A stretch of 64,000 nucleotides of DNA from Sulfitobacter sp. F26204 (GCF_026410305.1 NZ_JAPMLQ010000010.1:57224-121223), one strand, 5' to 3'. Shown: positions 7,659-16,555, counted from the stretch's first letter. Numbers and translations are program-made. The notes: generated by a model not told the origin, from the sequence alone.

Positions 7659-9098
7659 TTAAGATTTTGTCGCATCCAATTCGACGCGGATAACCCCCAT
7701 CATACCTGCGGCCTGATGCTCCATGATGTGGCAGTGAAACATCCAGTCTCCGGGGTTGTCGGCCACAAAGGCGATGTCGACCTTTTCGCGTGGTGCCATC
7801 ATGACGGTATCCTGCCACTCAAGGTGCCGTGTTGGCTGCCCGTTTCGAGCAATCACGCGGAAAGTATGGCCGTGAAGATGGATCGGGTGCGGCCAAGCGG
7901 TCCGGTTCTCCATTTTAAGGATATGTGAAGTCCCAAGCGGCAGTGTCAGCAGCGGGTCCATAATGGGTCCGTTCGCGGCCTTTCCATTGATGAACCAGAT
8001 ATTGCCTTGACGCATCTGACCCATCATCGACCCCATGCCATCGCCCATCATCATCTGCCCCATCATCCCGCCATTGAAGACAATCTGATGCCGTGTCGCG
8101 TTTTTGATGTCGGGATCAGCCAACGGGTTAGGCGCAAGGACCATTGACCAGTCCGGCACCGTTTTCCGCAAAGCATCAGAGCCATAGGCAAAATCAACCA
8201 GCCGGAATTCGAGGTCTTTGTAATAGACGTCATTCACGCTCAGAAGATCGCCGGGCTTTCCAGTAAAATCGATCACAACATCAACGCGCATAGCGGGTCC
8301 AATGACGATAATCCCGTCATCTGGTGCGTGCGGCACAACGGGCTGGCCGTCCATCGCGATTACCACAGGATCAAGATCGCCAAAATCCAACCCGAATATC
8401 CGGGCATTTGCCGCATTGATCAGGCGCAGGCGAATACGTTCACCAGCCTGAACCGCCATGCGATCAGGTATTTGGCCATTTATCGTGACAGTGTTTCCGA
8501 TCCGACCGCCATGCATAGCATCGCCTTGATTGCCGAAATCATTCGAGAGCTGACCGTCGTTTGTCATCCGCCAGTCATCCAGCATCCAGGTCACATCACG
8601 GTCCACGCGGATCGGTTCAGCCTCTTCGACAATCAGCGGACCATAAAGGCCGCGACCCAACTGTTCGAAACTGCGTTGATGCGGGTGGTACCAGAATGTT
8701 CCCGCATCCAGAGCGTCGAACTCATATTGGAAATCACCATTAACCGGGATCGGGTCTTGTGTAAGAAACGCCACCCCATCCATCGCATTTGGCGTACGAA
8801 TGCCATGCCAATGAATGGTCGTCCCCTCCTGCAGACGGTTTTCAGCCAGAACGCGTATCCGGTCGCCTTGACGGACCCTGATTTCCGAACCGGGAACGGC
8901 ACCGTTATAACTCCAGACGTCAGTCAAGCCGTATGGTGCAGGGCGCAGTCCGGCCTTCGAGGGTGCGGCGCGCAAACGAAGCGGCTCGTCGGATTGCTGC
9001 GCCACCGCTGCCCGCATCGGCGACATAAGCGATAGTGAAGCGAACGCCGCACCGGTGCAAAGCACGCCTCTTCGTGTCATTGGAACTTGTTTGCTCAT
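7659..9098 (-). CDS. Multicopper oxidase (CueO/CopA type), Tat-exported
   Basis: A 479-residue oxidase with a twin-arginine signal (MTRRGVLCTGAAFASL). Copper ligands appear in the usual four motifs: HWHG, WYHPHQ, HPIHLHGH and HCHIMEHQAAGM; the last includes the type 1 Cys and axial Met. A Met-rich stretch (MMGQMMMGDGMGSMMGQM) near residue 350 resembles the Cu(I)-binding loops of CueO/CopA. It would oxidise periplasmic Cu(I) to the less toxic Cu(II). It follows the Cys-rich secreted gene at 9191-9532 and heads the main part of the operon. Confidence 0.94.
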   Translation of the reverse strand: MSKQVPMTRRGVLCTGAAFASLSLMSPMRAAVAQQSDEPLRLRAAPSKAGLRPAPYGLTDVWSYNGAVPGSEIRVRQGDRIRVLAENRLQEGTTIHWHGIRTPNAMDGVAFLTQDPIPVNGDFQYEFDALDAGTFWYHPHQRSFEQLGRGLYGPLIVEEAEPIRVDRDVTWMLDDWRMTNDGQLSNDFGNQGDAMHGGRIGNTVTINGQIPDRMAVQAGERIRLRLINAANARIFGLDFGDLDPVVIAMDGQPVVPHAPDDGIIVIGPAMRVDVVIDFTGKPGDLLSVNDVYYKDLEFRLVDFAYGSDALRKTVPDWSMVLAPNPLADPDIKNATRHQIVFNGGMMGQMMMGDGMGSMMGQMRQGNIWFINGKAANGPIMDPLLTLPLGTSHILKMENRTAWPHPIHLHGHTFRVIARNGQPTRHLEWQDTVMMAPREKVDIAFVADNPGDWMFHCHIMEHQAAGMMGVIRVELDATKS

Positions 9099-9190
9099 CG
9101 AGACTTTCCTGATCTAAATTGGGCTGCGCTCAGCCACACAGGGGCGATGCACCGCTCAGTCTCCCTGCAGATTGCAAGGCCGAGAATGTA

Positions 9191-9532
9191 CTAGATCGGA
9201 AGTTTCGGGGGGAAAGGATCGAGTGCCGGTGCTGTCCCTAATGGGAGCAACAGATCAATGCTCGACCGCATGAGACCGAATGGCTTAGGAAATTGTGTTG
9301 AAGATTTCTGCGGCGCAATCATTGCAGATGAACCGCCCAGCCCGCAGGGCACAGTACATCCACTGTCACAGATAATGCCCGCACCATCAGTTGACGGGCA
9401 TCCCGCACAAATCTGATTCTGACCGTCCATCTGCATTGCCATGCTGGGTTCTTTGGCCGAACCATATTCAGGCGCAACTACCACGCCAATAGTCAGGATA
9501 AGAATCAGGAAAAGGTGCAGTATTAGTCTCAT
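9191..9532 (-). CDS. Small secreted Cys-rich protein, first gene of the copper operon
   Basis: A 113-residue protein with a signal peptide, then a segment rich in Cys and Met: MAMQMDG, ICAGCPSTDGAGIICDSGC and VPCG. Six or so Cys in a compact block suggest metal binding. I do not recognise a family with certainty; it is comparable in layout to DUF2946-like copper-island proteins. No Shine-Dalgarno sequence precedes ATG 9532, and the mapped promoter-like elements predict transcription starting almost at the ATG. Confidence 0.65.
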   Translation of the reverse strand: MRLILHLFLILILTIGVVVAPEYGSAKEPSMAMQMDGQNQICAGCPSTDGAGIICDSGCTVPCGLGGSSAMIAPQKSSTQFPKPFGLMRSSIDLLLPLGTAPALDPFPPKLPI

Positions 9533-9539
9533 GGGAGCA

Positions 9540-9570
9540 CTTATGCAGCCTTCCAGTTGGTGGAGGTCAA
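9540..9570 (-). promoter_or_regulatory. CueR/HmrR-type copper promoter of the oxidase operon
   Basis: On the minus strand, TTGACC (9570-9565) and CATAAG (9545-9540) are separated by exactly 19 bases. The spacer contains an imperfect dyad CCTCCACCAACTGGAAGG, like the copper-responsive MerR subgroup operators. Transcription would begin about 7 bases below 9540, essentially at the ATG of the 9191-9532 gene. No merR-type gene lies in the window, so the regulator must act in trans. Confidence 0.55.
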
Positions 9571-9808
9571 GTGCATTCTGGTAACTTGAGCGTGACTATG
9601 TGAAATAAAGGTCGAAGGATCAAAGGCATCAAGACGCAAATTGACCTCGCTTCATCCATTCCACTGTTTTGTTACGTTTGACGCTGAACCAGCAGCCCTC
9701 TTGCTATGTAGTGCGGGCGCGACTACCAGAAAGTTGTTTTTTTTAAGGTTATCCGTGAGCGACATGCTTGTCGTGAGATTGCGGCACCAGAAAAGCAGTG
9801 TTTGCGTT

Positions 9809-10396
9809 TCAGTTTCGGTGGGCGTTTACACCACGCGCCATCATCATATGATGTTCTTTGTGGTGATCCTGACTTGCCATCAGCCCAAAGAACCCAAGAC
9901 CTTTGATCCGCGCAATGACCGCACTATCAGCACTGGTGACTGTCAGCTCCAGACCTTCAGGACTTTCGTTGACTTCGACATCCCAGCGGCCATCCTTAGC
10001 AAGTTCGGCGGCGTGGGCTGGCACCATGCGGCGAAGAGTTGCGATCGTATCAGCATCACCGCTTGCTAATACACGAACGCCGTTGGTCAACTCCAGCTCT
10101 TTGACTGTTGTATGGGTCACAAGGCGATCCATATCCACAAGGTGGTCGCGCAAGGCACCCAGATTGACTTGCGACCAGTCCGTTTCCGGATCAGCTTCAA
10201 GCACCATGATGATCTCCGACAAGGCCGCAAACGCGCCTTGACCCGGTTCTGTAAGAAGGGACACAGCAAAGCTGTCATCGTCCATATGTGTGCCATGATC
10301 CATCGTTTGCGAATGATCATTCTGTACTGTCTGAGCAAAGATGTAAGTTGCGCCTCCCAAAAGGATTGCAAGAGCTATGGTAAGTGCAGGTTTCAT
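9809..10396 (-). CDS. His/Met-rich periplasmic protein
   Basis: A 195-residue protein with a signal peptide (MKPALTIALAILLGGATYIFAQ), a His/Met/Asp-rich segment after it (NDHSQTMDHGTHMDDD) and another at the C-terminus (DHHKEHHMMMARGVNAHRN). The middle is a mixed alpha/beta domain I cannot name. ATG 10396 was chosen for the GGAG 7 bases upstream; in-frame starts exist farther up. It is divergent from the Crp-like gene. Metal binding, probably copper, is inferred from composition and context. Confidence 0.72.
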   Translation of the reverse strand: MKPALTIALAILLGGATYIFAQTVQNDHSQTMDHGTHMDDDSFAVSLLTEPGQGAFAALSEIIMVLEADPETDWSQVNLGALRDHLVDMDRLVTHTTVKELELTNGVRVLASGDADTIATLRRMVPAHAAELAKDGRWDVEVNESPEGLELTVTSADSAVIARIKGLGFFGLMASQDHHKEHHMMMARGVNAHRN

Positions 10397-10452
10397 GGCC
10401 GTCTCCATCAATAATTTTCGTTTGGGTCTACGACTTTTCACCTGAACCCTGT

Positions 10453-10983
10453 ATGATATCTATCATGTTAGAATGGCAAAAAATCTTTGATGGAAGTTTG
10501 GAACGTAGTCTCAAAGCGGGTGCAACTTTGTTCCGTCGCGAGGATCCTGTGGAATCTATGTATCTTGTGCGTTCCGGCCAAATTGCGTTGGAACGCCCCA
10601 TGACAGATGGGTCGGCATTAACATTACATATCGCTTCGGAAGGCATGGCGCTTGCGGAAGCTTCGCTATTTGCGGACGCTTACCATTGCGATGCAATCGT
10701 CCGCCAACCCGCAATTGTTGCCTACCTGCCCAAGGCTGCCTTTCTGGCGGAACTCCAAAAATCACCCAAAGCGGCTCTCGGTCTGATCGAAACCAGCGCC
10801 CGTGAGGTTCAGGCCCAACGCGCCCGCATTGAAATACTCAGACTCCGGCGCGTCTCAGACCGATTGGACGCCTGGTTGGACCTATTCGGTAAACCAGCGA
10901 AAGGGGGATGGGTGCGTGTTGCTGATGGCATAGGGGTGTCCCAGCCCGCCCTTTATAGAGAGCTTGCCCGGAGGCGTCAGTAA
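10453..10983 (+). CDS. Crp/Fnr-family transcriptional regulator
   Basis: About 176 residues from ATG 10453 (ATG 10465 also possible). The N-terminal two-thirds is a cyclic-nucleotide-binding-like beta barrel (LKAGATLFRREDPVESMYLVRSGQIAL...), followed by the dimer helix. The short C-terminal winged helix (GWVRVADGIGVSQPALYRELARRRQ) shows a helix-turn-helix. There is no FNR-type Cys cluster at the N-terminus. It is divergently transcribed from the His/Met-rich gene with about 56 bases between them, so it probably regulates it. Confidence 0.8.
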   Translation: MISIMLEWQKIFDGSLERSLKAGATLFRREDPVESMYLVRSGQIALERPMTDGSALTLHIASEGMALAEASLFADAYHCDAIVRQPAIVAYLPKAAFLAELQKSPKAALGLIETSAREVQAQRARIEILRLRRVSDRLDAWLDLFGKPAKGGWVRVADGIGVSQPALYRELARRRQ

Positions 10984-11289
10984 GGTCGGAGATCGCTCAC
11001 CCAATGGAAATCATCTAAATAGTTCTTGTAGTTAGGATTTGTTTTCTCATTTGGTTCTTTGATCATCGTTCCTAACCTTTAGCTTTCCGCTCTTTTGTTG
11101 ACACAGATCACACCCAGTTTCCCGCTGGCCAATTTGCGCGCCTCGCCACAGAGCAGCGGTTGGAATGCTCCTTCTCGAAGACCTCCTGCACTATCGCAAT
11201 CGGCTTGATACGGCATTGGCGAACAGGTCCATAGTTACGTCACAACATTTTTTCCACCTATATTTGCAAGCATAGCTAGAGTTTCAAAA
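10984..11289. other. Non-coding stretch between the metal island and transfer block
   Basis: No gene with a credible start and composition is seen on either strand. The boundary between the metal-resistance cargo and the plasmid backbone probably falls here. I see no terminal repeats or transposase remnant that would define how the island was acquired. Confidence 0.5.
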
Positions 11290-11320
11290 TTGACGCTCCT
11301 GGTTTCGAATGTGATATATA
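11290..11320 (+). promoter_or_regulatory. Sigma-70-type promoter and palindrome before the XRE gene
   Basis: TTGACG (11290-11295) is followed after 17 bases by GATATA/TATATA. The -10 overlaps the palindrome GATATATATC at 11313-11322, which could be an operator for the XRE-type repressor encoded about 40 bases downstream. Autoregulation of this kind is usual for small Xre proteins but is inferred here. Confidence 0.45.
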
Positions 11321-11361
11321 TCGCGTGGTGAAATACGTGGCCCTATGGCGCATTGCGTCAT

Positions 11362-11571
11362 ATGAAATCACGCGACCGCCTTGCTCATAATATTCTAGAC
11401 CAGCGGCGTGCGTTAGGCATCAGTCAGGAAGAATTGGCGCTGCGTGCAGGGATAAGTCGGGGGTATATGGGCCGCGTCGAGAATTCCAAGTTTTCCGCAA
11501 CGCTGGATTTAGTTGATAAAATTGCAGGTGCCCTGGAAGTCGATCCTGCGCAATTGTTAGAAAAGCGCTGA
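11362..11571 (+). CDS. Small XRE-family HTH regulator
   Basis: A 69-residue protein that is almost entirely one Cro/CI-type helix-turn-helix (LGISQEELALRAGISRGYMGRVENSK, then ATLDLVDKIAGALEV). I used ATG 11362; an in-frame TTG at 11353 adds three residues. It has its own promoter and faces toward the transfer genes, which run in the opposite direction. It could control transfer gene expression or act as a restriction-modification-type C protein, but no RM genes are in the window. Confidence 0.8.
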   Translation: MKSRDRLAHNILDQRRALGISQEELALRAGISRGYMGRVENSKFSATLDLVDKIAGALEVDPAQLLEKR

Positions 11572-11774
11572 CTCTGGTGTTTATTGCGCCCCGAACCAGG
11601 GCTATCGGTCACCAAGGATCAACAGATCAGCCGAAGGCATTTAACTTTCCAAAAACGCGTCTTTCCGCCATCTCATCTGGTCACCTTCTCCGGTCCACCA
11701 AGATGTCGGTGAAAGAACAAGCAACACCGGAATGACCACGCTCTTTCAATACCAGAGATCAAGATAGGGAAACC

Positions 11775-11948
11775 ATGCAAACGAAACCTCTCAAGCTGTC
11801 CGCAGTGCCAACCTACCTTCTATCTGACGAATCCAAACTGTTACCCCGTGTGGTTGGATGGCGTTATTCCTGGAACGATGGAGAAACAACCGATGTGTTT
11901 TTTGATGCTGATATTAGTCATACCAGCATCATGGCCAAGGAAACCTAG
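11775..11948 (+). CDS. Possible small protein, 57 residues
   Basis: A short ORF starting MQTKPLKLSAVPTYLLSDES and ending HTSIMAKET, with AGGGA just upstream of the ATG. The composition looks protein-like (VVGWRYSWNDGETTDVFFDAD), with no membrane segment or signal. It is alone between the XRE gene and the 3' end of virD4. No family is recognised and the only evidence is its readable frame and start region. Confidence 0.4.
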   Translation: MQTKPLKLSAVPTYLLSDESKLLPRVVGWRYSWNDGETTDVFFDADISHTSIMAKET

Positions 11949-12015
11949 CGCTTTGATATAATGGGAGCTCGCCAGCTAATGTGTTTGAGTGAACGCATAT
12001 CCTGGCGGTTAAAAT

Positions 12016-13947
12016 CTATAGGTTGCCGGCACTTTTAGCAGCCGTCGGCGGCTTTCTAGGGCCACTGGCTCTTGTGGCGCGTGCGGACATCTTGGCGAAA
12101 TTAACCTGAACCTCTTCGATGAATTCACCTTTCTCGGTGTCACCGGTATTCTCGGGTGTTGTCCCAGTATTTGTCGCAACTGTGCTCAACTTCGGCACCA
12201 CCTTCTTGCGTTCGTGGTCAAGTTTCGGAAACGGCAATGGATGGGCTTGGCGTGCCTTATCAATCGGACCAAAATGGCGATCCTCATAGTACCGGATGTG
12301 TTTGGCTTTAATTGGATACTGGCCTTCGGGCAGGATCAACACATCATCCAACGGAAACCGCAGAATTTCACTCGATGAGATCAACGGCCGTTCTTCCGAT
12401 TTCCGGCTGACATTCGCACTGTCGTCCAGATCTTTGATCCGTCGCTGGCTTTCGCTCTTAGATACGATGGTATGTTTCCCCAAAGAGGTAGATATGACCT
12501 CCGCGGTTCTGTCATCCTGCGGCGTCATGAATATCTGTATCCCGGCACCGCCGAGCAAAGAGCGCCGACCAGCCTCTCCATAGATCAGGTCCAGCCCAGG
12601 CACAGTTTGCGATACAATAAAATAGCGTCCGCCATAGGAACGGATTGTTTTAATACTGTTCAGAACCAATGGCTGTTTTCCAAGCTGATCAAACTCATCC
12701 ATCAAGAACATAACCGTATGGGGCTCGTCTTTATCTGGTTCCCGGCGTTGCAGAGATGCGATCGCATCAGCAAAAAGCAACCGGATCAAGGGTGCAAGTG
12801 TGGTCAAGTGCTCCGGCTGCACCACAACATATAACGTCTGCTGGTCAGACCTAAATGTTGCAAAATCAAAGTCACTTTCCGACGTGGCCCTCACCACAGA
12901 TGGATCGTTCCACAACTCGAAGCCCGCGCCGTTTATTACCGAGATATAGCTGTCGAGGATCTTTTGGGTCTCGTCCGCCATCTCAATCAGGGTCCGTGCA
13001 ACGATGGGAATGTTGGTAAGCTCTGCGTGCTTGCGGTAGTTATCCGCCCGCGACCCCCCTCCCCCCATAACTTCCGAAGCGTATCCAAGTGTCGGCTTGT
13101 CCTGTTCGATTGCAAAGAGGCAGCAAGCCACAAACAATCGTTTGCCTGCCTGATAGAAGCTCTTTGCGGAATCGCCTTCGACGACGAGGAACAAATCCGC
13201 AAGTGTATTAAGTGCCGTGTATTGCTCGTCGGTAGACGTCATCTGAGCAATTCGGGCCAATGGATTGAATCGATGGGTCCGTGTCACACGGCCCGTTGAT
13301 CGCTTCCCATCAGGTGAAGGTTGGTCAACATAGTCAAACGGCGAGAAATACCAAACCTTGTTGCCCAAGCCCCTTGAGCGATGCACGGAGGTATCCTTGA
13401 AGATGTCGCCTTTGACATCAAGCACCACCGCCGAGCCACCGTGATGCAGCATGTTCGGCTTCACAAACCCCACGCCCTTGCCCCGCCCGGTCGGCGCAAT
13501 CATGATCGCATGGGGGAACCGGTCCGGATCAGCAGAGACATACGGTTTGTCTGATTTTGGGCTCCCGAGCTTGCCGTAAATGAAACCATTGCCTGTAATG
13601 TCAGCGATCATCTTGTTTTTACGCATCTCGCTTTTGCTTTGGAAATGGGCGTCATCATATTTAGTAAGGCTGCCCCGATAGACCCCCGCAACACCAACAA
13701 TCGTGAGTGCCGCTGTGATTGCACCGGTGATAATCAATGCTCCATTGAGCAAATCAGGCGTCGTTTGCAGCAATGACAATGGATACCGAAGGAACCATGG
13801 CTCCATGGGATCTATCGAGTTAAGATCCCCGCGTTTGGCCAACACTATATATATAGTGGCGACCATCGACCCGATGTACCCACCCGCCACAACCCCACCA
13901 AGGGTGGCGAAGACGTAGCGCCACCTCGTCTCCATACCTTGTATCAT
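12016..13947 (-). CDS. virD4: VirD4/TraG-type coupling protein
   Basis: A 643-residue coupling ATPase. Two N-terminal membrane helices (about residues 11-36 and 66-90) are followed by the Walker A APTGRGKGVG (151-160) and the Walker B FLMDEFDQLGK. TraG/VirD4 motifs such as VVLDVKGDIFKDT are present. The hexamer would hand the relaxase-DNA complex to the VirB channel encoded at 43-54 kb. It is the third gene of a mobC-relaxase-virD4 transcript, starting 9 bases after the relaxase stop. An internal start METRWRYV is possible. The C-terminal tail is rich in Lys, Thr and Ala. Confidence 0.93.
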   Translation of the reverse strand: MIQGMETRWRYVFATLGGVVAGGYIGSMVATIYIVLAKRGDLNSIDPMEPWFLRYPLSLLQTTPDLLNGALIITGAITAALTIVGVAGVYRGSLTKYDDAHFQSKSEMRKNKMIADITGNGFIYGKLGSPKSDKPYVSADPDRFPHAIMIAPTGRGKGVGFVKPNMLHHGGSAVVLDVKGDIFKDTSVHRSRGLGNKVWYFSPFDYVDQPSPDGKRSTGRVTRTHRFNPLARIAQMTSTDEQYTALNTLADLFLVVEGDSAKSFYQAGKRLFVACCLFAIEQDKPTLGYASEVMGGGGSRADNYRKHAELTNIPIVARTLIEMADETQKILDSYISVINGAGFELWNDPSVVRATSESDFDFATFRSDQQTLYVVVQPEHLTTLAPLIRLLFADAIASLQRREPDKDEPHTVMFLMDEFDQLGKQPLVLNSIKTIRSYGGRYFIVSQTVPGLDLIYGEAGRRSLLGGAGIQIFMTPQDDRTAEVISTSLGKHTIVSKSESQRRIKDLDDSANVSRKSEERPLISSSEILRFPLDDVLILPEGQYPIKAKHIRYYEDRHFGPIDKARQAHPLPFPKLDHERKKVVPKLSTVATNTGTTPENTGDTEKGEFIEEVQVNFAKMSARATRASGPRKPPTAAKSAGNL

Positions 13948-13956
13948 TGCGCTACC

Positions 13957-15834
13957 TCAAAGCCCGTAATCGTCTGCAAGATCTGGCCTTGCATCACGCG
14001 ATGTGGCCCGCTCCTTTGCATGCGCAGGCGTGGTTCGCGCCAACATCTGGAACTGATCAACCGGTTCGCTGTAACGGGACGCAGGATCCACAGCAAGATC
14101 AGCTTCATTCTTCAACTCTGATGCAACTGCAGCCCGCACAGCTGGGTCTTTGATTTGATCTTTGAGCGACGTTGCATCCCCTGCCCTGACATTACGCAGA
14201 TCGTCTTCCGACATTTCACTGCTGAGCCGATCAACGATGGCTTCGATTGCCGGAAGATCCGAAAGTCGCTTGTCTTGCTCTGCCTGTGCCAGCTGATCGC
14301 GGGCGATAATCTCCTGCAGGTCGCGCGGCACTTCATAATCTTCAACAATCCGCGCACCATCCTTTGCGAGATCACGTTCTGCCTCCAGATAGAGTGCCCC
14401 GACGGCACCATTCTCTTGATCACGCCATGCCGCAACCTGAGCTTCCGTCCTGTCGGAAAGCAAAAAACGTTCAACCATTTCGGCACCGGACGTACCAACA
14501 CGCTGCAATCTTTCATCGTCTTGTGCAAAAGTCTGATGCAGCTTTTCGCGTATGCCGTCGAACAACGCATCGACCCCGGAGCCATCGCGGCCCTCTTCCA
14601 GCAGCGTATCTCTTGCTGCATGCAGCCCGCGCACAACAAGATTGGCAAATGGATCGTCAGCACCCTCCAAAGTCCGGGTATGACGATCAAAGAACGGCTC
14701 AAGAATTGCCGCCTCTCGCAATGATCTCGCCTGTTCGGCAAACTCGGCCTCAAGCTGAATCTTCTCAGATCCAGGCTTCATGTTCTGAATGTCGGACCAC
14801 GCCTGCTGAGCAGTTTCAACCAATCGCCCTTGAGCTTCGGCCAAACGGGTACCGGGATCGACAGGCGGCACGTCCACGTCTGTTGAGGTCATCAAAGTCA
14901 TTCCTTCATCCAAATTTTGCGACGCCGTTTCAAACAGCGATTTCAAACGGCCCATAAAGCCAGCACCCTGCTCCTGATCACCCGAGAGACCGGCCAGACC
15001 ACTCAAGCCTTTATACTGTCGGGCGAACCCACGGATCATCGCCTCTCGTTTCATACGCGAGACCGTCGAAAGCGGCTCAACTTCAACTGTGGTGCCCTGC
15101 GCGTGCGCAGCCCTATAGTCAGTCTCTCGCGGAGCATTCTCAATGATACCGCGGGACAACCGCGACGACGCATTCATCGCAACACCTTGTTCTGTTGAGA
15201 TTTTTGCATGTAACTCTCGCATGATGTCGTAGTTCAACTCCGATTTCATACTGATAGAAAGAAACTGGCCCCACTCAACTCCACGTTTGTTGACGACAAA
15301 ATGCGCATGCACATGGTCGGTATCCTGATGTAGCCCTGCAATATACTGCCAGCGGTCCCCAAACTCACCATTGGCAAAGACCGCCTGCCCCCATTCCCGT
15401 GCGATGCTTTCAGCAACCTCCACATCTGTGCCATGTGGAAAGCTCAAAATAATGTGGTCGGTATGCCCGCGCTTGGGAGCCCCTGACCATGTACTCGCCC
15501 ACAAAGGGATGGTGGTTGCTACCGTATTTTTGAACAGGTCCCGCTCGGTTCCGTTCATATTCATCCAGGTTGCCTTTACACCGTCATCGCGTGTGACGTA
15601 TTCCAACTGCCGCTTTAGCTCCTTGGTGCTACGTGCACCCCCTGCTGGAACGCGTTTTACCACCGATTGAGGAATGCGCAGAACATTTCCGCTTAATGCC
15701 CGCGCCGAGCGCGCAGAAGGGCCGCCCAACCGCTTGCGCGCCGGATGATCGCCAAATGTACCTCGGTGCCGTTTACCAATGTCAGGCAGCACATGACCAA
15801 TGACCGCCTCTTGGACTGTCTCGATATCACCCAT
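13957..15834 (-). CDS. Conjugative relaxase (VirD2/MOB type)
   Basis: A 625-residue relaxase. The N-terminal third has the metal-binding three-His motif LHQDTDHVHAHFVVN (His about 174, 176, 178) and upstream Tyr in QLEYVTRDDG (about residue 79) that could be the nicking nucleophile. The rest is long, charged and helical with no recognisable helicase or primase motif; it may hold the translocation signal for VirD4. It would nick oriT and lead the strand into the recipient. Its start overlaps the MobC-like gene by 8 bases. The MOB class cannot be assigned confidently by eye. Confidence 0.88.
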   Translation of the reverse strand: MGDIETVQEAVIGHVLPDIGKRHRGTFGDHPARKRLGGPSARSARALSGNVLRIPQSVVKRVPAGGARSTKELKRQLEYVTRDDGVKATWMNMNGTERDLFKNTVATTIPLWASTWSGAPKRGHTDHIILSFPHGTDVEVAESIAREWGQAVFANGEFGDRWQYIAGLHQDTDHVHAHFVVNKRGVEWGQFLSISMKSELNYDIMRELHAKISTEQGVAMNASSRLSRGIIENAPRETDYRAAHAQGTTVEVEPLSTVSRMKREAMIRGFARQYKGLSGLAGLSGDQEQGAGFMGRLKSLFETASQNLDEGMTLMTSTDVDVPPVDPGTRLAEAQGRLVETAQQAWSDIQNMKPGSEKIQLEAEFAEQARSLREAAILEPFFDRHTRTLEGADDPFANLVVRGLHAARDTLLEEGRDGSGVDALFDGIREKLHQTFAQDDERLQRVGTSGAEMVERFLLSDRTEAQVAAWRDQENGAVGALYLEAERDLAKDGARIVEDYEVPRDLQEIIARDQLAQAEQDKRLSDLPAIEAIVDRLSSEMSEDDLRNVRAGDATSLKDQIKDPAVRAAVASELKNEADLAVDPASRYSEPVDQFQMLARTTPAHAKERATSRDARPDLADDYGL

Positions 15835-16372
15835 CTATCGGCCCCTCCGGCGGGAACACGGCCCGCACAAATGTTTTGCGCCGCCCTGCCCCTACAAACG
15901 CAATCAATTGATTGACCATATCATCGACCTTCAAATCCAGACGCTCCAAAAGACTTTCGTCTTCACCGCCTACTTCCAGAGCGCCAGATCTTGCCAAATT
16001 TAGCATTTGATTAAGATCACTGCCAATCGCATTCAGTTCACGACGCAAATTTGCAAGCGCATCAATCTCGCGTGCATCTACCTCCAAAACACCCAAAGAA
16101 TACCGCACCAGTCTGCGTCCACCCTTTGAAAGAGTGATGCCAAGCCGATCAACTTCGCTTTTGAACGCGGCATATTCCTCATCTGTCAGGCGCACCTGGA
16201 GCTGCTTTCCGCCGGTTGTGACGCTTTTGCGTCGCGTCCCGGCCCGAACTTTTACGACAGATGTTCGATGACGGCCGACCTGTGCCGCAATCGCACTGTC
16301 TCCCATCCCCTCAGAGATAAGTTCTTGAATTACCTCTATTTCCTCATCGGTCATCTTTGGGCGAGTCGGCAT
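15827..16372 (-). CDS. mobC: MobC-like relaxosome accessory protein
   Basis: A 181-residue protein starting MPTRPKMTDEEIEVIQEL. The N-terminal part is a helix-turn-helix-like segment (GMGDSAIAAQVGRHRTSVVKVR). It is followed by a ribbon-helix-helix-like strand and helix (KQLQVRLTDEEYAAFKSEVDRLG) and the MobC/VirD1-like C-terminal region with LANLRRELNAIGSDLNQMLNLAR. It would bind oriT and help the relaxase nick. ATG 16372 was preferred to a TTG at 16432. It is first in the mobC-relaxase-virD4 operon and directly downstream of the candidate oriT. Confidence 0.82.
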   Translation of the reverse strand: MPTRPKMTDEEIEVIQELISEGMGDSAIAAQVGRHRTSVVKVRAGTRRKSVTTGGKQLQVRLTDEEYAAFKSEVDRLGITLSKGGRRLVRYSLGVLEVDAREIDALANLRRELNAIGSDLNQMLNLARSGALEVGGEDESLLERLDLKVDDMVNQLIAFVGAGRRKTFVRAVFPPEGPIDG

Positions 16373-16512
16373 CTCAGCGCACCTTGTGTCAGTGTGTGCC
16401 AAATCAATAACACATACCACAGTTCCAGCCAAGTATCATTATATACCGCTTTTCTCACCTTCGCAGAAGGGTTCGCATGAGAAAACGAACAGTGTATAAT
16501 GATTCCGTGTCT

Positions 16513-16555
16513 CGCCCTCGTTTTTTGCCGTCAGGCAAAATTTAATCAGAGGGCG
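16513..16555. other. Candidate origin of transfer (nested inverted repeats)
   Basis: An outer repeat CGCCCTC (16513-16519) and GAGGGCG (16549-16555) encloses a perfect 7-base hairpin TTTTGCC-GTCA-GGCAAAA (16523-16540) and an AT-rich stretch. It lies just upstream of mobC, where oriT is expected. The outer sequence GAGGGCGCGC resembles the GGGCGC core of MOBQ-type nic regions as I recall them. A terminator reading is less likely, since no U-run follows the stem on either strand. Confidence 0.45.

Noticed and set aside
9711..9750. Hairpin followed by a T-run as a plus-strand terminator
   Set aside because: The T-run is separated from the stem by more than ten bases and no plus-strand gene lies upstream to terminate.
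11997..12004. ATATCCTG as an IncP/Ti-type nic site
   Set aside because: It lies at the 3' end of virD4, not next to the mobC promoter, and has no flanking inverted repeat. A single 8-bp match is expected by chance.
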